Shown here: piece after piece, positions 42,460 through 51,742 of the stretch
Layout: each line of letters opens with the position of its first letter
Numbering within the stretch: position 1 is the first letter of the stretch
Assembly: GCA_017626045.1 (NCBI GenBank)
Contig: JAGAJP010000064.1
Span: forward strand, 1-61,932
Source: Muribaculaceae bacterium
GTDB taxonomy: Bacteria; Bacteroidota; Bacteroidia; Bacteroidales; Muribaculaceae
Length of the DNA stretch: 61,932 bases
Direction: 5' to 3'
Notes under the pieces: generated by a model
What the model saw: the letters and a program-made list of their open reading frames with translations, nothing else
The model's database searches: none
Told to the model about the DNA's origin: nothing
Made by a program: the position numbers and the translations under genes

Positions 42460-43539
42460 TTAATTTGAGATCATACCCGATCCAAGACAAATCATTCGGT
42501 CGGGAGTGTAAACAATAGCATACTGCCCCGGGGCGATTCCCTGGATATCTGAATCAGAGTCAATACGTAGAGAGCCATCCGGTTGAGTGGTCAGATATCC
42601 GTCGAGAAATTCCGGTGTGTGACGCGTCTTGAAAGAGATACGAAGAGAATGTTCATCTTTGGGGAAAGAATCGTCGGCAAAAGGGTCAACCGTAATCCAT
42701 TCCATTTCGGTGAGGATTACAGAGCGTCCGTATTGCAGCTTGGTATCATATCCGTTGCTGACATATATGACATTGTCGCGTACATTCTTTCTGACCACGA
42801 ACCATGGTCCGCCGCTGAGCCCGAGACCCTTACGCTGGCCGATGGTATAGAACCAGAAACCCTTGTGTTCGCCAATCTTCTTTCCGGTCTCAATTTCGAT
42901 AACGGGTCCAGGTCTTGTTCCGAGCTGACGCTCGAGAAAATCTCGGTAGTCAATCTTGCCGAGGAAGCATATACCCTGGCTGTCTTTACGGGCAGCGTTT
43001 GGGAGTCCCGCCACTCTGGCAGCCTCGCGTACTTCCTCCTTTGTCATGTCGCCGAGTGGGAACATGAGATGAGAAAGCTGGGAGTAGCTGATGCGAGCGA
43101 GGAAATCCGTCTGGTCCTTAACAGGGTCCGGCGCGGTTCCGAGCCAAACCTTGCCGTCTTTTTCAACAATTTTGGCATAGTGTCCGGTTGCGGTCTTGTC
43201 GAATAGATGTCCCCACCGCTCTTCAAAGAAACCGAACTTGATAATTTTGTTACACATCATATCGGGATGTGGAGTGAGACCTTTCTGCACCGTATCGAGA
43301 GCATATTTCATTACATATTCCCAATACTCCTCGTGGAGGGAAACTACCTTAAACGGCAGATCGTATTTTCTTGCAATCAATGTGCAGATCTCGATGTCTT
43401 CGTCGGCAGAGCAGTCACCCTCACCGTTGTCCATGCCGATGCGGATGTAGAAAAGGTGAATATCGTGACTCTGCTTCACGAGCCTGTCGACTACCACGGC
43501 ACTGTCGACGCCACCTGAAATCAAGACAGCTATCTTCAT
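42460..43539 (-). CDS. mnmA: tRNA-specific 2-thiouridylase
   Basis: Puts the sulfur on U34 of Glu, Gln and Lys tRNAs. The 359-residue protein begins with the PP-loop [13 protein letters not shown] at residues 7-19, has the first catalytic cysteine in [12 protein letters not shown] near 95-106 and the second in [14 protein letters not shown] near 196-209. [10 protein letters not shown] near 235-244 is also diagnostic. ATG 43539 shares one base with the DoxX stop (TGATG); a GTG one codon earlier is an alternative. Confidence 0.94.
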   Translation of the reverse strand: MKIAVLISGGVDSAVVVDRLVKQSHDIHLFYIRIGMDNGEGDCSADEDIEICTLIARKYDLPFKVVSLHEEYWEYVMKYALDTVQKGLTPHPDMMCNKIIKFGFFEERWGHLFDKTATGHYAKIVEKDGKVWLGTAPDPVKDQTDFLARISYSQLSHLMFPLGDMTKEEVREAARVAGLPNAARKDSQGICFLGKIDYRDFLERQLGTRPGPVIEIETGKKIGEHKGFWFYTIGQRKGLGLSGGPWFVVRKNVRDNVIYVSNGYDTKLQYGRSVILTEMEWITVDPFADDSFPKDEHSLRISFKTRHTPEFLDGYLTTQPDGSLRIDSDSDIQGIAPGQYAIVYTPDRMICLGSGMISN

Positions 43540-44054
43540 CACACTTCCTCCAGTTCGTCTTCGCTATGGTCTGATGAATGCAGAAGATGCAAAGACAGAA
43601 AATAATCAACAGAAATCTTTCCCGGGCCCACGAGCATAAGGAAGAAATATATACCGAGGAAGAGTATCGGAATATATCCGGGTTGCTGCCAAGAAAGCTG
43701 GTAAGGCAGTTCATTGACAAGATGAGTCAGCAGATAGTATTCCGCCACAATCATAGCGACAAAAGGAGGTATAATCATGATACGGGTAAGGAATCCTGCC
43801 ATAATGAAGACGCTGCAGCCGATTTCGATGGCAATCATGACAATGAGGCTTGCGGAGGGCGACATTCCGAAGACTGCGGGAAATGAGTCTGCCACCAGGG
43901 GGAAATCAGAGATTTGCCTGATACCGAACTGCATGAGCATAATGCCAACGAACAGGCGCAGGAAGAGGCGACCGAGATTCGTGTAGCTGTAACCGGTGGT
44001 CCAGATATAGAATCTTTTTGGAAACCCTAAAACGTTCATTTTATTGATAGACAT
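43539..44054 (-). CDS. DoxX-family membrane protein
   Basis: A 171-residue inner-membrane protein with four hydrophobic segments (about residues 28-45, 67-88, 93-110 and 128-148), the DoxX layout. [20 protein letters not shown] near 29-48 and [20 protein letters not shown] near 86-105 are recognisable. DoxX relatives have been tied to quinone or thiosulfate metabolism, but most are unassigned. It overlaps mnmA by one base. The DUF5106 gene lies 33 nt upstream, so the two may be cotranscribed. Confidence 0.8.
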   Translation of the reverse strand: MSINKMNVLGFPKRFYIWTTGYSYTNLGRLFLRLFVGIMLMQFGIRQISDFPLVADSFPAVFGMSPSASLIVMIAIEIGCSVFIMAGFLTRIMIIPPFVAMIVAEYYLLTHLVNELPYQLSWQQPGYIPILFLGIYFFLMLVGPGKISVDYFLSLHLLHSSDHSEDELEEV

Positions 44055-44087
44055 GACAAATAAACTTTGTAATTAACTCAATATAGA

Positions 44088-45026
44088 TTACTTCCCGGAG
44101 ATTTTCAGAGCTTTATCCATAGCCTGCAGGGTATCGACATGCTTGTCGGCGATTTTACCTTCGGCATCTATGATATAAATTTCGGGCGATACCCTCATAT
44201 CGTAAAGGTCGGCTACGGAGTCGGAGGCTCCGATGGTCCAGTTTTTGGGGAATCCTTCGATTTTCTTTTCCCAACCCTCGTCGGGGTCAGGGATGATGTA
44301 GAGCACATTGATCCTGCCGTCCGCCACAGCCTTTGTGAAAGCGACATTCGTCTCCATTCTCAACCGGCTACGTCTGCAGTCGTCGCAATCCGGGTCGCCG
44401 AAAATAATTATGGTGGGGGTACTCATCGGGAAATATCTTGCGCTGTCGCCGTTTGGACGCTTGAAGTCGAAAGCGGGAGGAGTTGCACCGGTCATAGATC
44501 CTTCGAGCAGTTTCATCTGATACTCGTAGTGAGGTCTTCTTGATTTCGGGAACTTCTTGGAGGCAAGGGCATTCTTTAGAATCCTAACATAGAGCTCATC
44601 AATCCAAACCTCGGCACGGGGGCCATAGATGGACTCTTCGGCAGCTTTGGCGAACTGCACAAGAAGAGTCGGATTTTTCTGAATGCTCTTCATCAGTTTG
44701 TCGACAGCGGCGGAAACCTTCTCTTTCGACGCATACTGGCAAGTATTCGCATATACGGAGAACGCATGGTTGAGTTTTGCCTGGTCAACCGCCTCCTTAG
44801 ACTTGAAGTCGAAGGGCGTCCAGAAATTTTCAGCAAGCCAGTCGCATTTATCGGTGAAACTCTCAATTTCTTCAGGAGCTATGGGATAATCGAACAGCGG
44901 CGTGAGATACAGCACACCTCTGTCGAAGACCTCTGTGGAGTCATTGATTTCCGAAGCGATCGAACTTGACGCAGTGAGTGCCGCGAAAGTCACAAGGGAT
45001 ATTTTAGCGATTGTCTTAAGTGTCAT
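44088..45026 (-). CDS. Exported DUF5106 protein with thioredoxin-like C terminus
   Basis: A 312-residue periplasmic protein. A signal peptide lies at residues 1-24 (ending ASSSIAS). The N-terminal helical part (residues about 45-180) fits DUF5106. The C-terminal part has a thioredoxin fold with IIIFGDPDCDDCRRSRL near 206-222, a CDDC redox pair in place of CGPC, and the cis-proline strand MRVSPEIYIIDAEGKI near 280-295. Such proteins resemble TlpA/AhpC-type thiol factors. The redox partner is unknown. Confidence 0.75.
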   Translation of the reverse strand: MTLKTIAKISLVTFAALTASSSIASEINDSTEVFDRGVLYLTPLFDYPIAPEEIESFTDKCDWLAENFWTPFDFKSKEAVDQAKLNHAFSVYANTCQYASKEKVSAAVDKLMKSIQKNPTLLVQFAKAAEESIYGPRAEVWIDELYVRILKNALASKKFPKSRRPHYEYQMKLLEGSMTGATPPAFDFKRPNGDSARYFPMSTPTIIIFGDPDCDDCRRSRLRMETNVAFTKAVADGRINVLYIIPDPDEGWEKKIEGFPKNWTIGASDSVADLYDMRVSPEIYIIDAEGKIADKHVDTLQAMDKALKISGK

Positions 45027-45090
45027 ATATGGTGATTATTAATTTTCTATATTTTGATGGTCTGGATGGCATTCAATCGAAAATAAACAT

Positions 45091-45963
45091 TCAGATTATG
45101 GCTCCGGGGGAATTCATTTCATTACGAATAAGTTCTTCGAGAGGTTTGGGAGTAAAATTTCTTACTTTCCATCCTCTGTCATAAAAAGCTTTTCGTATTC
45201 TGTCTTCAAACAGACATGCTACGGAACCTACAAATCCCACACCTTCGTCGGTAAGTTCGGAGTCAGGATAGATTGCGAACTCTCTGCTGATGAACCTTTC
45301 GATTTGAGAATCCACAAGATTCGCGATGTATGGGTTCTCGATGTGGTCAACGATGAAGGGCATGAATCCGGCAATCCATCTGTTGGGAGAAGGCTCGCGA
45401 TAGATGTGGCGGACAACGTCGGGAGTTGAAAGCCGATATGAGGAGTGGAATAATTCGATAATTTTACCGGGCGCTACATTTTTGAAAATATCAGCGAGTA
45501 GCCGTTTCCCGAAAGCCACTCCTCCCCCATCGTCATCGAGAATAAAGCCGAGAGACGCACTTTTTCTGTCGATTGCAGATCCGTTGTAATGGCATGAGTT
45601 GCTTCCGGTGCCCATAATGCACGCTATACCGGGGCTATTACCCAAGACGGCGCGGGCGGCAGCCGCCATGTCGCTGTCGGCTTTTATATCGGGACAGTTG
45701 AAAACAGATGCGACGCACTCTTCTATCTTCATTTTTAGTTCAGGAGAGCCAACGCCTGTTCCAAAGAATCTAATGTGGTCGAAAGAGTGTCCGATGGCAT
45801 CCCTGGCCTGCATCAAAATATTGCAGATAGATTCCGAATCATTATGCACAGGACTGATGCCGGGACCGGAAAAAGACCCGTCAATACAAGCGATGCACTG
45901 ATTTTCAGTCAGACACACCCAATCGGTTTTAGTGGAGCCGGCATCGGCAAGAAGAATAGTCAT
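45091..45963 (-). CDS. BadF/BcrA-type ASKHA kinase, N-acetylglucosamine kinase-like
   Basis: A 290-residue cytosolic kinase candidate. The phosphate-1 motif is LADAGSTKTDW at residues 5-15, the phosphate-2 motif IMGTGSNSCHYNG near 115-127, and the hinge region reads LDDDGGGVAFGKRLL near 141-155, where related GlcNAc kinases have GDEGSG. FVGSVACLF near 251-259 is the adenosine motif. Sugar (GlcNAc or related) phosphorylation is likely; activation of a radical enzyme is less so because no partner is adjacent. A perfect promoter lies upstream. Confidence 0.8.
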   Translation of the reverse strand: MTILLADAGSTKTDWVCLTENQCIACIDGSFSGPGISPVHNDSESICNILMQARDAIGHSFDHIRFFGTGVGSPELKMKIEECVASVFNCPDIKADSDMAAAARAVLGNSPGIACIMGTGSNSCHYNGSAIDRKSASLGFILDDDGGGVAFGKRLLADIFKNVAPGKIIELFHSSYRLSTPDVVRHIYREPSPNRWIAGFMPFIVDHIENPYIANLVDSQIERFISREFAIYPDSELTDEGVGFVGSVACLFEDRIRKAFYDRGWKVRNFTPKPLEELIRNEMNSPGAII

Positions 45964-45982
45964 GTCATTGCATATTTCTGCA

Positions 45983-46014
45983 CAAAATTAATCAAAATAC
46001 ATTAAATATGCAAA
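45983..46014 (-). promoter_or_regulatory. Bacteroidetes-type promoter for the BadF-type kinase gene
   Basis: Read on the minus strand: TTTG at 46014-46011, exactly 20 nt, TAATTTTG at 45990-45983. Transcription would begin about 12 nt upstream of the ATG at 45963, so the leader is very short. Confidence 0.75.
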
Positions 46015-46044
46015 TGAATCTACATCAGCTTCGAAAACGTCCAA

Positions 46045-47235
46045 TTAAGGGCGGGGTGAGGTGAGGGACTGGAGGGAGTGCATGGCGATGGCTCGGCGTG
46101 TCTGGAGTTCGAGATAATCGAGGTGGGATTCGAAAAACCAGTTGCGTTCCTGGAGATATTCGGTGAGGGAAATTTCGCCGCCTTTCAACGCTTTGAGGAG
46201 GAGCGTCGGATAGTCTGTGGTGCTGAAAATCTCGTCGGGTGTTTTGAGTGATTCGTCGAGCTCGCCGAGCTGACGGTAAAGGGATTTTACCTGCGCTTCG
46301 GTTCTATCGGTGACGAGTACCATTTTTTGTTCGGCAGCGGCTACGGCAGCTTTAGCCGCTTTTGCCTTCCCTCGGTTAGAAAAGATGGGGACTGAGACAC
46401 CGAGACTTGCGCCGTTGAAGTGCATACCGTCTTCGAAATCGTGTGAGTATCCGACTTTGAGAGAAGGAAGAGCCTCTGCCTTGACAACATTCTCGCTGCG
46501 TTGAGCCGACATGAACTCCGCCATACTCTTAAGAAACTCGGGATTGTTTTCGACACCTTCGAGATAGTGCTTTTCGGGAAGGAGAGCCTGACGGTTGTCT
46601 TTTCTATCAATAGTTTCAAGGATAGCCTTGCAATCGTATCCTCCGTTTAGAGCCTGCAGTTCACCTTCCGCCCGGTCGAGATCGTTTTGAGCCGACGCGA
46701 GCAGAGTCTTCAGTCTGCCCTGTTCCAAAGAAATTTTAGCGAGATCTATACGAGACATCTGACCTCCGCGTACAGCCTTTTCAGTGACGAGGCGCAAAGA
46801 ATCAGTAGCACTCGCCATAGAACTCATGAGAGACATTTTTCTGTCGGCAAGTAGGTATTCTTCGATTCTTTCCAGAATCTCGAGTCTTAAAGCAGCGGCG
46901 AGAGCATTCAACTCGGTATTGTTGCCGTTTTCCATTGCCTTGGCCATATTGCGCCTTGCACCGTAGACTCCAGGCCATTCCATTGAGTATGAAATGCCTA
47001 TGTCCCATCTGTTGTCCTCTCCGGCAGGTGCGAATTTGTAACCGCCCTCAATCTCCGGATCGGGGATATTCGCCATTGTTTTGGCATCAAGATTTGCGGC
47101 ATTCAGAGAGGTGAACGCGGCAATGAAGTCACCGTTTCTTGAAAGAATGGCATCGGCAGCCTCGCCGGGGGAAATAGCAAAAACCTGAAGTGTCGCGGTT
47201 GCGGCTACCAAGGCAAGTATAGTGTTGATTCTCAT
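46045..47235 (-). CDS. TolC-family outer-membrane factor of a metal efflux system
   Basis: Outer-membrane channel of the tripartite pump. The 396-residue protein has a signal peptide (about 1-20, ISPGEA after it) and two long helical repeats of the TolC/CusC kind: residues about 80-200 (LRLEILERIEEYLLADRKMS) and 260-390 (AAEQKMVLVTDRTEAQVKS). ISLEQGRLKTLLASAQNDLD near 163-182 is typical. No lipobox cysteine is seen. It starts 4 nt inside the pump gene end (ATGA at 47232-47235) and is the last gene of the operon. Confidence 0.85.
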   Translation of the reverse strand: MRINTILALVAATATLQVFAISPGEAADAILSRNGDFIAAFTSLNAANLDAKTMANIPDPEIEGGYKFAPAGEDNRWDIGISYSMEWPGVYGARRNMAKAMENGNNTELNALAAALRLEILERIEEYLLADRKMSLMSSMASATDSLRLVTEKAVRGGQMSRIDLAKISLEQGRLKTLLASAQNDLDRAEGELQALNGGYDCKAILETIDRKDNRQALLPEKHYLEGVENNPEFLKSMAEFMSAQRSENVVKAEALPSLKVGYSHDFEDGMHFNGASLGVSVPIFSNRGKAKAAKAAVAAAEQKMVLVTDRTEAQVKSLYRQLGELDESLKTPDEIFSTTDYPTLLLKALKGGEISLTEYLQERNWFFESHLDYLELQTRRAIAMHSLQSLTSPRP

Positions 47236-50200
47236 TTCTTATTTATTGATTTACTCTCACTTCTTCTGTAGAGAATGGGAACTATAAAAATATTAAGCAA
47301 AGTTGAGCTCACAAGACCACCGAGAATCACGATAGCCATCGGCGACTGAATCTCATTTCCCGGTTCGCTGCCCCTTATAGCGATAGGAATAAGGGCGAGT
47401 GCAGATGTAAGGGCCGTCATAATGATAGGAAGAAGACGGTCGGACGAACCCTTCCGTACTCTATCCTCCAGAGGACAACCGTCTGCCTTCAGTTTATTAT
47501 AGTGCGACATGAGCAGCATACCGTTTCTCGTCGATATACCCATCAAAGATATAAAACCAATGATTGCCGGAATGTTCAGTTCTCCGGAGGTACACCTGAG
47601 AATCAATACTCCACCGATGAGGGCGAGAGGCATATTGACAAGAATGGTCAGGGACTGGGGGATGCTTTTGAATTCCGCGTAAATGAGGAAGAAAATCACG
47701 ATAAGCGCAAGAATTGAAGTTACAGTCAGCATTCTTGATGCCGCCGCTTCGTTTTCAAACTGACCGCCATAAGTCACTGAATAATTTTCGGGCAAAGAAA
47801 CATTATCGTTGACATGCCTCATGATGTCGTCAACCGCCCCTCTGAGGTCTCTTCCGTCGACATTGGCGGTGACTGTGAGCAGACGGTTTACATTCTCCCT
47901 ATTTATTGTGTTTGGCCCTTCCGCAGGTTTTACATCCGCCACATAGGAAAGAGGAATCATACCGGAGTTGCTCTGAATCAACAGGTCTTCGATTCTATCG
48001 CGAGTCGAGCGGCGAGAGTCATCGACCTTCACAGTTAAATCAAAAGGAATACCCTGCTCAAACACATTGCCGACAACTTCCCCACCCACAGCCATATTCA
48101 CGAATTCATTGAACTGAGGGATAGAGATGCCGTATTTTGCCAGCATCTCGCGCCGAGGAGTTATCTCGAGCTGAGGTCTTGCAATCTGTTGCTCAATGTT
48201 GACGTCTACAATACCCGGAATCTCCTTCATTTCTGCGCCAATCTTCTTGCCTATAGTATAAAGTCGGTCGAGATCGGGTCCGAAAACCTTAACGGCAATC
48301 TGCGACTGCGAGCCGCTAAGCATAGCATCGATGCGATGCGAAATAGGCTGACCGATCTCCACATTGACACCGGGAATAGCCGAAAGTTTATGACGGATTT
48401 CATTTGCCACCTCTTTTCTTGAGCGACCTTTGTCAAGGACATAAGGCACTTCCATCTCTGATGTGTTCACACCTAACGAATGCTCATCAAGTTCCGCCCT
48501 GCCGGTCTTTCTCGCCACATTCCTGACTTCCGGCACCGACATGATCAATCTCTCAGCTGCCATGCCGATACTGTCGCTCTGGTCCAGAGATACGCCAGGC
48601 ATCGCACTCACATTGATAGTGAAACTACCCTCGTTGAACCCGGGGAGGAAACTTCTACCGAGGGTGAAAAAGAGAATTAATGAAACGATAAACAAAGCTG
48701 CGGTAGAATATAGCCATGGCTTAGGGCGTGCAAGAACATTAGAGAGAGTGGCTGAGTACTTTTCGCGAAGCCATGCCGAAGTGCGAGGTTCTCGGTCGAT
48801 TTTTAGCACATCTTTCTTTCTGTCATCTGCAAGAAGGAAACTGCATAATACAGGAGTCAAAGTGAGAGCCACTACAGTTGAAGCCACCAGCGATACTATA
48901 AAGGCAACACCAAGAGGTTTGAGGAGTCGACCCTCGATACCGCTAAGGAAGAACAGCGGAATGAACGACGCCATTATGATAAGGGTCGAGTTGAGAATTG
49001 GTTTTCGGACTTCTCTCGAAGCCTCAAACACCACCTTAAGGACCGGGAGCCGTTTGTCAGGCTCCAAAGCAGCGTTTTCCTTCAATCTTTTATAAACGTT
49101 TTCCACATCCACGATAGCGTCATCCACCAGAGAGCCGATAGCGATTGCGATACCGCCCAAAGTCATGGTGTTGATAGAGAATCCCATAAAGTAAAGACAG
49201 ATGAGCGCCATCAGGATGGAAAGAGGAATCGCTATAACAGAGATTACTGTAGTCTTCAGATTCATGAGGAAGAAGAAGAGAACAATAATCACAAACAGCG
49301 CGCCTTCGAAGAGCGAGACCTGCAGGTTGCTTACGGAGGTCTGTATGAAATCGCTCTGGTTGAATATCTCAGTATCGATATCGATGCCTGCGGGCATTGA
49401 CGGGCGAATATGGTCCAGTTCGTCGATTATTTTTTCCGATAGCCCGATAGAGCCGACTTTCGGCTGTTTTGTCACAGTGATTAACACTGCGGGTTGTGTT
49501 CGGAGAGTCGCTGTTCCGAACTTAGGAGTCTTTGGCCCTATCTTTACCTCAGCGATATCGGCAAGCCTCACGGAATTTCCCGATGATGTTCCGACCGAAG
49601 CCAAAGCAATTTCATTGACATCCTTAGTGGCGACGTTTCCCTTGATAAGGTATTCGTTGCCATACTCATACACCACTCCTCCGGAAGAATTGACGTTCAT
49701 ATTGCGAGTGGCATCGGCAACGTCAGAGAGGGAAACACCGAAGTGTCTCATTTTCTCGGGAGCGAGCAGTATCTGGTATTCCAGTTCCTCGCCTCCAATT
49801 ACAGCAACCTGGCTAACGCCGCCAAGCGAAAGGAGTCTCGGACGAATTGTCCGGTCGGCGATGCTGCGCAGTTGTCCGGCATCGATACTGTCGCTTGTGA
49901 GTCCAATAATCATAATTTCGCCGAGAATAGAAGACTGTGGACCCATTACGGGCGAGCCTACGTTGGGAGGCATTTCGTCGGCAATCTGCGCGAGGCGTTC
50001 GCTGACTGTCTGGCGGGCGTGATAGACATCCGTGTCCCAGTCAAACTCAACGTGGACAATCGAAAAACCGGAAGCGGAACTTGATCGAACCCTTCTCACA
50101 CCTGAGGCTCCGTTGACAGCGGTCTCGATTGGAAAAGTCACTGTTCGCTCCACTTCCTCGGGAGCCATCCCCGGGGCTTCCGTCATCACCGTGACAGTAG

Positions 50201-50333
50201 GAGCGTTAAGATCCGGAAAAATATCGATTTCCGAGCGCATAATCACAAATACGCCTGCAAGCAGCATGGCGCAAGAGATGAAGAGGACGGCGAATCTATA
50301 GGTCAGAGACCAGTGTATGATTTTGTTGAGCAT
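47232..50333 (-). CDS. Heavy-metal efflux RND pump (CusA/CzcA family)
   Basis: Proton-driven inner-membrane exporter of metal cations. The 1033-residue size with twelve membrane helices and two large periplasmic loops is standard. TM4 reads TLGGIAIAIGSLVDDAIVDVEN near residues 388-409 (given as overlapping pieces TLGGIAIAIGSLVDD and DAIVDVEN), with the acidic proton-relay residues of HME-type RND pumps. VYHARQTVSERLAQIADEMP near 98-117 is also usual. The metal cannot be told from sequence; the histidine-rich adaptor points to Zn, Cu, Co or Ni. The ATG at 50333 follows the adaptor stop by 5 nt; a TTG at 50342 is less likely. Confidence 0.92.
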   Translation of the reverse strand: MLNKIIHWSLTYRFAVLFISCAMLLAGVFVIMRSEIDIFPDLNAPTVTVMTEAPGMAPEEVERTVTFPIETAVNGASGVRRVRSSSASGFSIVHVEFDWDTDVYHARQTVSERLAQIADEMPPNVGSPVMGPQSSILGEIMIIGLTSDSIDAGQLRSIADRTIRPRLLSLGGVSQVAVIGGEELEYQILLAPEKMRHFGVSLSDVADATRNMNVNSSGGVVYEYGNEYLIKGNVATKDVNEIALASVGTSSGNSVRLADIAEVKIGPKTPKFGTATLRTQPAVLITVTKQPKVGSIGLSEKIIDELDHIRPSMPAGIDIDTEIFNQSDFIQTSVSNLQVSLFEGALFVIIVLFFFLMNLKTTVISVIAIPLSILMALICLYFMGFSINTMTLGGIAIAIGSLVDDAIVDVENVYKRLKENAALEPDKRLPVLKVVFEASREVRKPILNSTLIIMASFIPLFFLSGIEGRLLKPLGVAFIVSLVASTVVALTLTPVLCSFLLADDRKKDVLKIDREPRTSAWLREKYSATLSNVLARPKPWLYSTAALFIVSLILFFTLGRSFLPGFNEGSFTINVSAMPGVSLDQSDSIGMAAERLIMSVPEVRNVARKTGRAELDEHSLGVNTSEMEVPYVLDKGRSRKEVANEIRHKLSAIPGVNVEIGQPISHRIDAMLSGSQSQIAVKVFGPDLDRLYTIGKKIGAEMKEIPGIVDVNIEQQIARPQLEITPRREMLAKYGISIPQFNEFVNMAVGGEVVGNVFEQGIPFDLTVKVDDSRRSTRDRIEDLLIQSNSGMIPLSYVADVKPAEGPNTINRENVNRLLTVTANVDGRDLRGAVDDIMRHVNDNVSLPENYSVTYGGQFENEAAASRMLTVTSILALIVIFFLIYAEFKSIPQSLTILVNMPLALIGGVLILRCTSGELNIPAIIGFISLMGISTRNGMLLMSHYNKLKADGCPLEDRVRKGSSDRLLPIIMTALTSALALIPIAIRGSEPGNEIQSPMAIVILGGLVSSTLLNIFIVPILYRRSESKSINKK

Positions 50334-50338
50334 AGGGA

Positions 50339-51505
50339 TCAATGATTGTGGGTATGACCGGGAACCGCCTGAGAAGAAGTCTCAGCCATCCTGACTACAG
50401 GAGCGCCCTTCACTACTATTTTTTCACCTTTATGTATACCGGAAGTTATCTCGACATTTTTGCCGTCGGAGGCACCTGTGGTCACCACATGTTTAGCAAA
50501 GTGTCCATTTCCTAAGGAAGCATATACGCATTTGTTGCCGCTGACTTCGACGATAGCGTCAATCGGAACCGACATCACATCATGTCGGACTCCACTTTTA
50601 AGGTAAATCTCGGCGAAAGAGCCGGGAGCCGCCGCCCCATTGTTGTTGAATACGAAATATATGGGAATAAATCCATTCTGAGCTACCGCCGAACCGGGAT
50701 TCGATATCATTCTACCTCCGAGGTCTGCTATGGAAAAGAACTTATCTGAAGAAGCCGGCCGGAAATTTGCTGATTCAATTCGCTGAATCTGCGGCATGTA
50801 TTTTTCGGGAACATCGGCACGAAGGGTAAGATTAGTGTTACCGCTGATGACAGCTATCTGCTGACCCGCCTCGACAAATTCACCGGACTTTGCGAGCAAT
50901 TGTGTGATGACGCCCGATTTAGGCGACACCACAGTAGGTTTGCCCTGACTTGAAGAACGCAAGGTTGCGTCCGCTTCTTCGTATGCTCGGAGAGCGGAGT
51001 TGTAAACCTCATCGCTAACGATACCGTCATCGTGAAGAGGTTTCAGTCGGTCCAGTTCCCTTTTCGCCGCCACTTTAGCTGCGGAAGCGGTAAGAGTGGG
51101 ATCTGAATTCTGAACACCTGAAGCCGAAATGCGTGCAATGGGTGTGCCTGCCGACACGATGGAACCGGTGTTGATGTCGGGTGAAAGGGTGAGAATTCCG
51201 CTTCGCCCTGCGGTGGCGACAGCTTCATCGGAAGCCTTGGTCTCGATCTGTCCGGACACAAGGATTACATCATGGAAATCTGCCGGCCTCACTTCACGGG
51301 CAACGACTCCGAAGTGGGCAGCGACACTGTCGTCAAAATCTATCAGGTCATGATGATGACCATGACCGTCAGCCTCATGACTATCTGATTTTTCAGAGAC
51401 ATGGTCATCATGGTTTTCAGACTTTGAGCAGGAAACGGATACTGACGCGCACAGAAGCATTGAGGCGGCAGCGGCAAAAGGGATGTTTATCAATCGATAT
51501 GTCAT
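50339..51505 (-). CDS. RND efflux periplasmic adaptor, His-rich lipoprotein (CusB/CzcB type)
   Basis: Bridges the pump and outer-membrane channel and may deliver metal. The 388-residue protein has a lipoprotein signal with lipobox cysteine near residue 26 (SVSCSKSE), then a His/Asp-rich stretch (HDDHVSEKSDSHEADGHGHH near 32-51) and ends GHTHNH. The barrel-sandwich hybrid and hairpin follow (GILTLSPDINTGSIVSAGTP near 107-126, VVSPKSGVITQLLAKSGEFV near 193-212). It is the first gene of the operon. Its 5' region holds a -7-like TATCTTTG at 51613-51606 without a good -33 box. Confidence 0.9.
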   Translation of the reverse strand: MTYRLINIPFAAAASMLLCASVSVSCSKSENHDDHVSEKSDSHEADGHGHHHDLIDFDDSVAAHFGVVAREVRPADFHDVILVSGQIETKASDEAVATAGRSGILTLSPDINTGSIVSAGTPIARISASGVQNSDPTLTASAAKVAAKRELDRLKPLHDDGIVSDEVYNSALRAYEEADATLRSSSQGKPTVVSPKSGVITQLLAKSGEFVEAGQQIAVISGNTNLTLRADVPEKYMPQIQRIESANFRPASSDKFFSIADLGGRMISNPGSAVAQNGFIPIYFVFNNNGAAAPGSFAEIYLKSGVRHDVMSVPIDAIVEVSGNKCVYASLGNGHFAKHVVTTGASDGKNVEITSGIHKGEKIVVKGAPVVRMAETSSQAVPGHTHNH

Positions 51506-51671
51506 AATACGGGTTTAATGCTATTCTATCAAGGTATCTGATATTAAGACATCTTCGCGAGGAAAAGTACCGCTCGGGAAGGGTGAAATATCTCAATAAT
51601 AAACGCAAAGATATCACAAATAGCTTGCAACCCGGTGTCATAAGCGCCGTTTCTAATACTGGCGTATAAAA

Positions 51672-51702
51672 CGGGAGACCCCCGAATAAGGAAAGTCTCC
51701 CG
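51672..51702 (-). terminator. Terminator of the DUF5723 operon
   Basis: Perfect 8-bp stem CGGGAGAC/GTCTCCCG (51672-51679 and 51695-51702) with a 15-nt loop. On the minus strand it is followed by TTTTATA. On the plus strand a CCCTCTTTTT tract follows, so it could act in both directions. Confidence 0.75.
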
Positions 51703-51742
51703 CCCTCTTTTTAATATGAATTTACAACTAAAAGAATTCAGA

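Noticed and set aside
49201..50022. Long open frame (about 273 codons) antisense to the RND pump gene
   Set aside because: It lies wholly opposite a well-recognised pump gene, has no recognisable family features and is explained by codon bias on the other strand. The same applies to the frames opposite the lipoprotein gene (53447-54127), uvrA (32036-32710), mnmA (42583-43206), the nucleotidyltransferase (56634-57284) and the DUF4290 gene (24883-25575).
51606..51613. -7-like TATCTTTG element upstream of the RND adaptor
   Set aside because: No TTTG lies at 19-21 nt; only a weak TTG at 14 nt. Not listed as a promoter.
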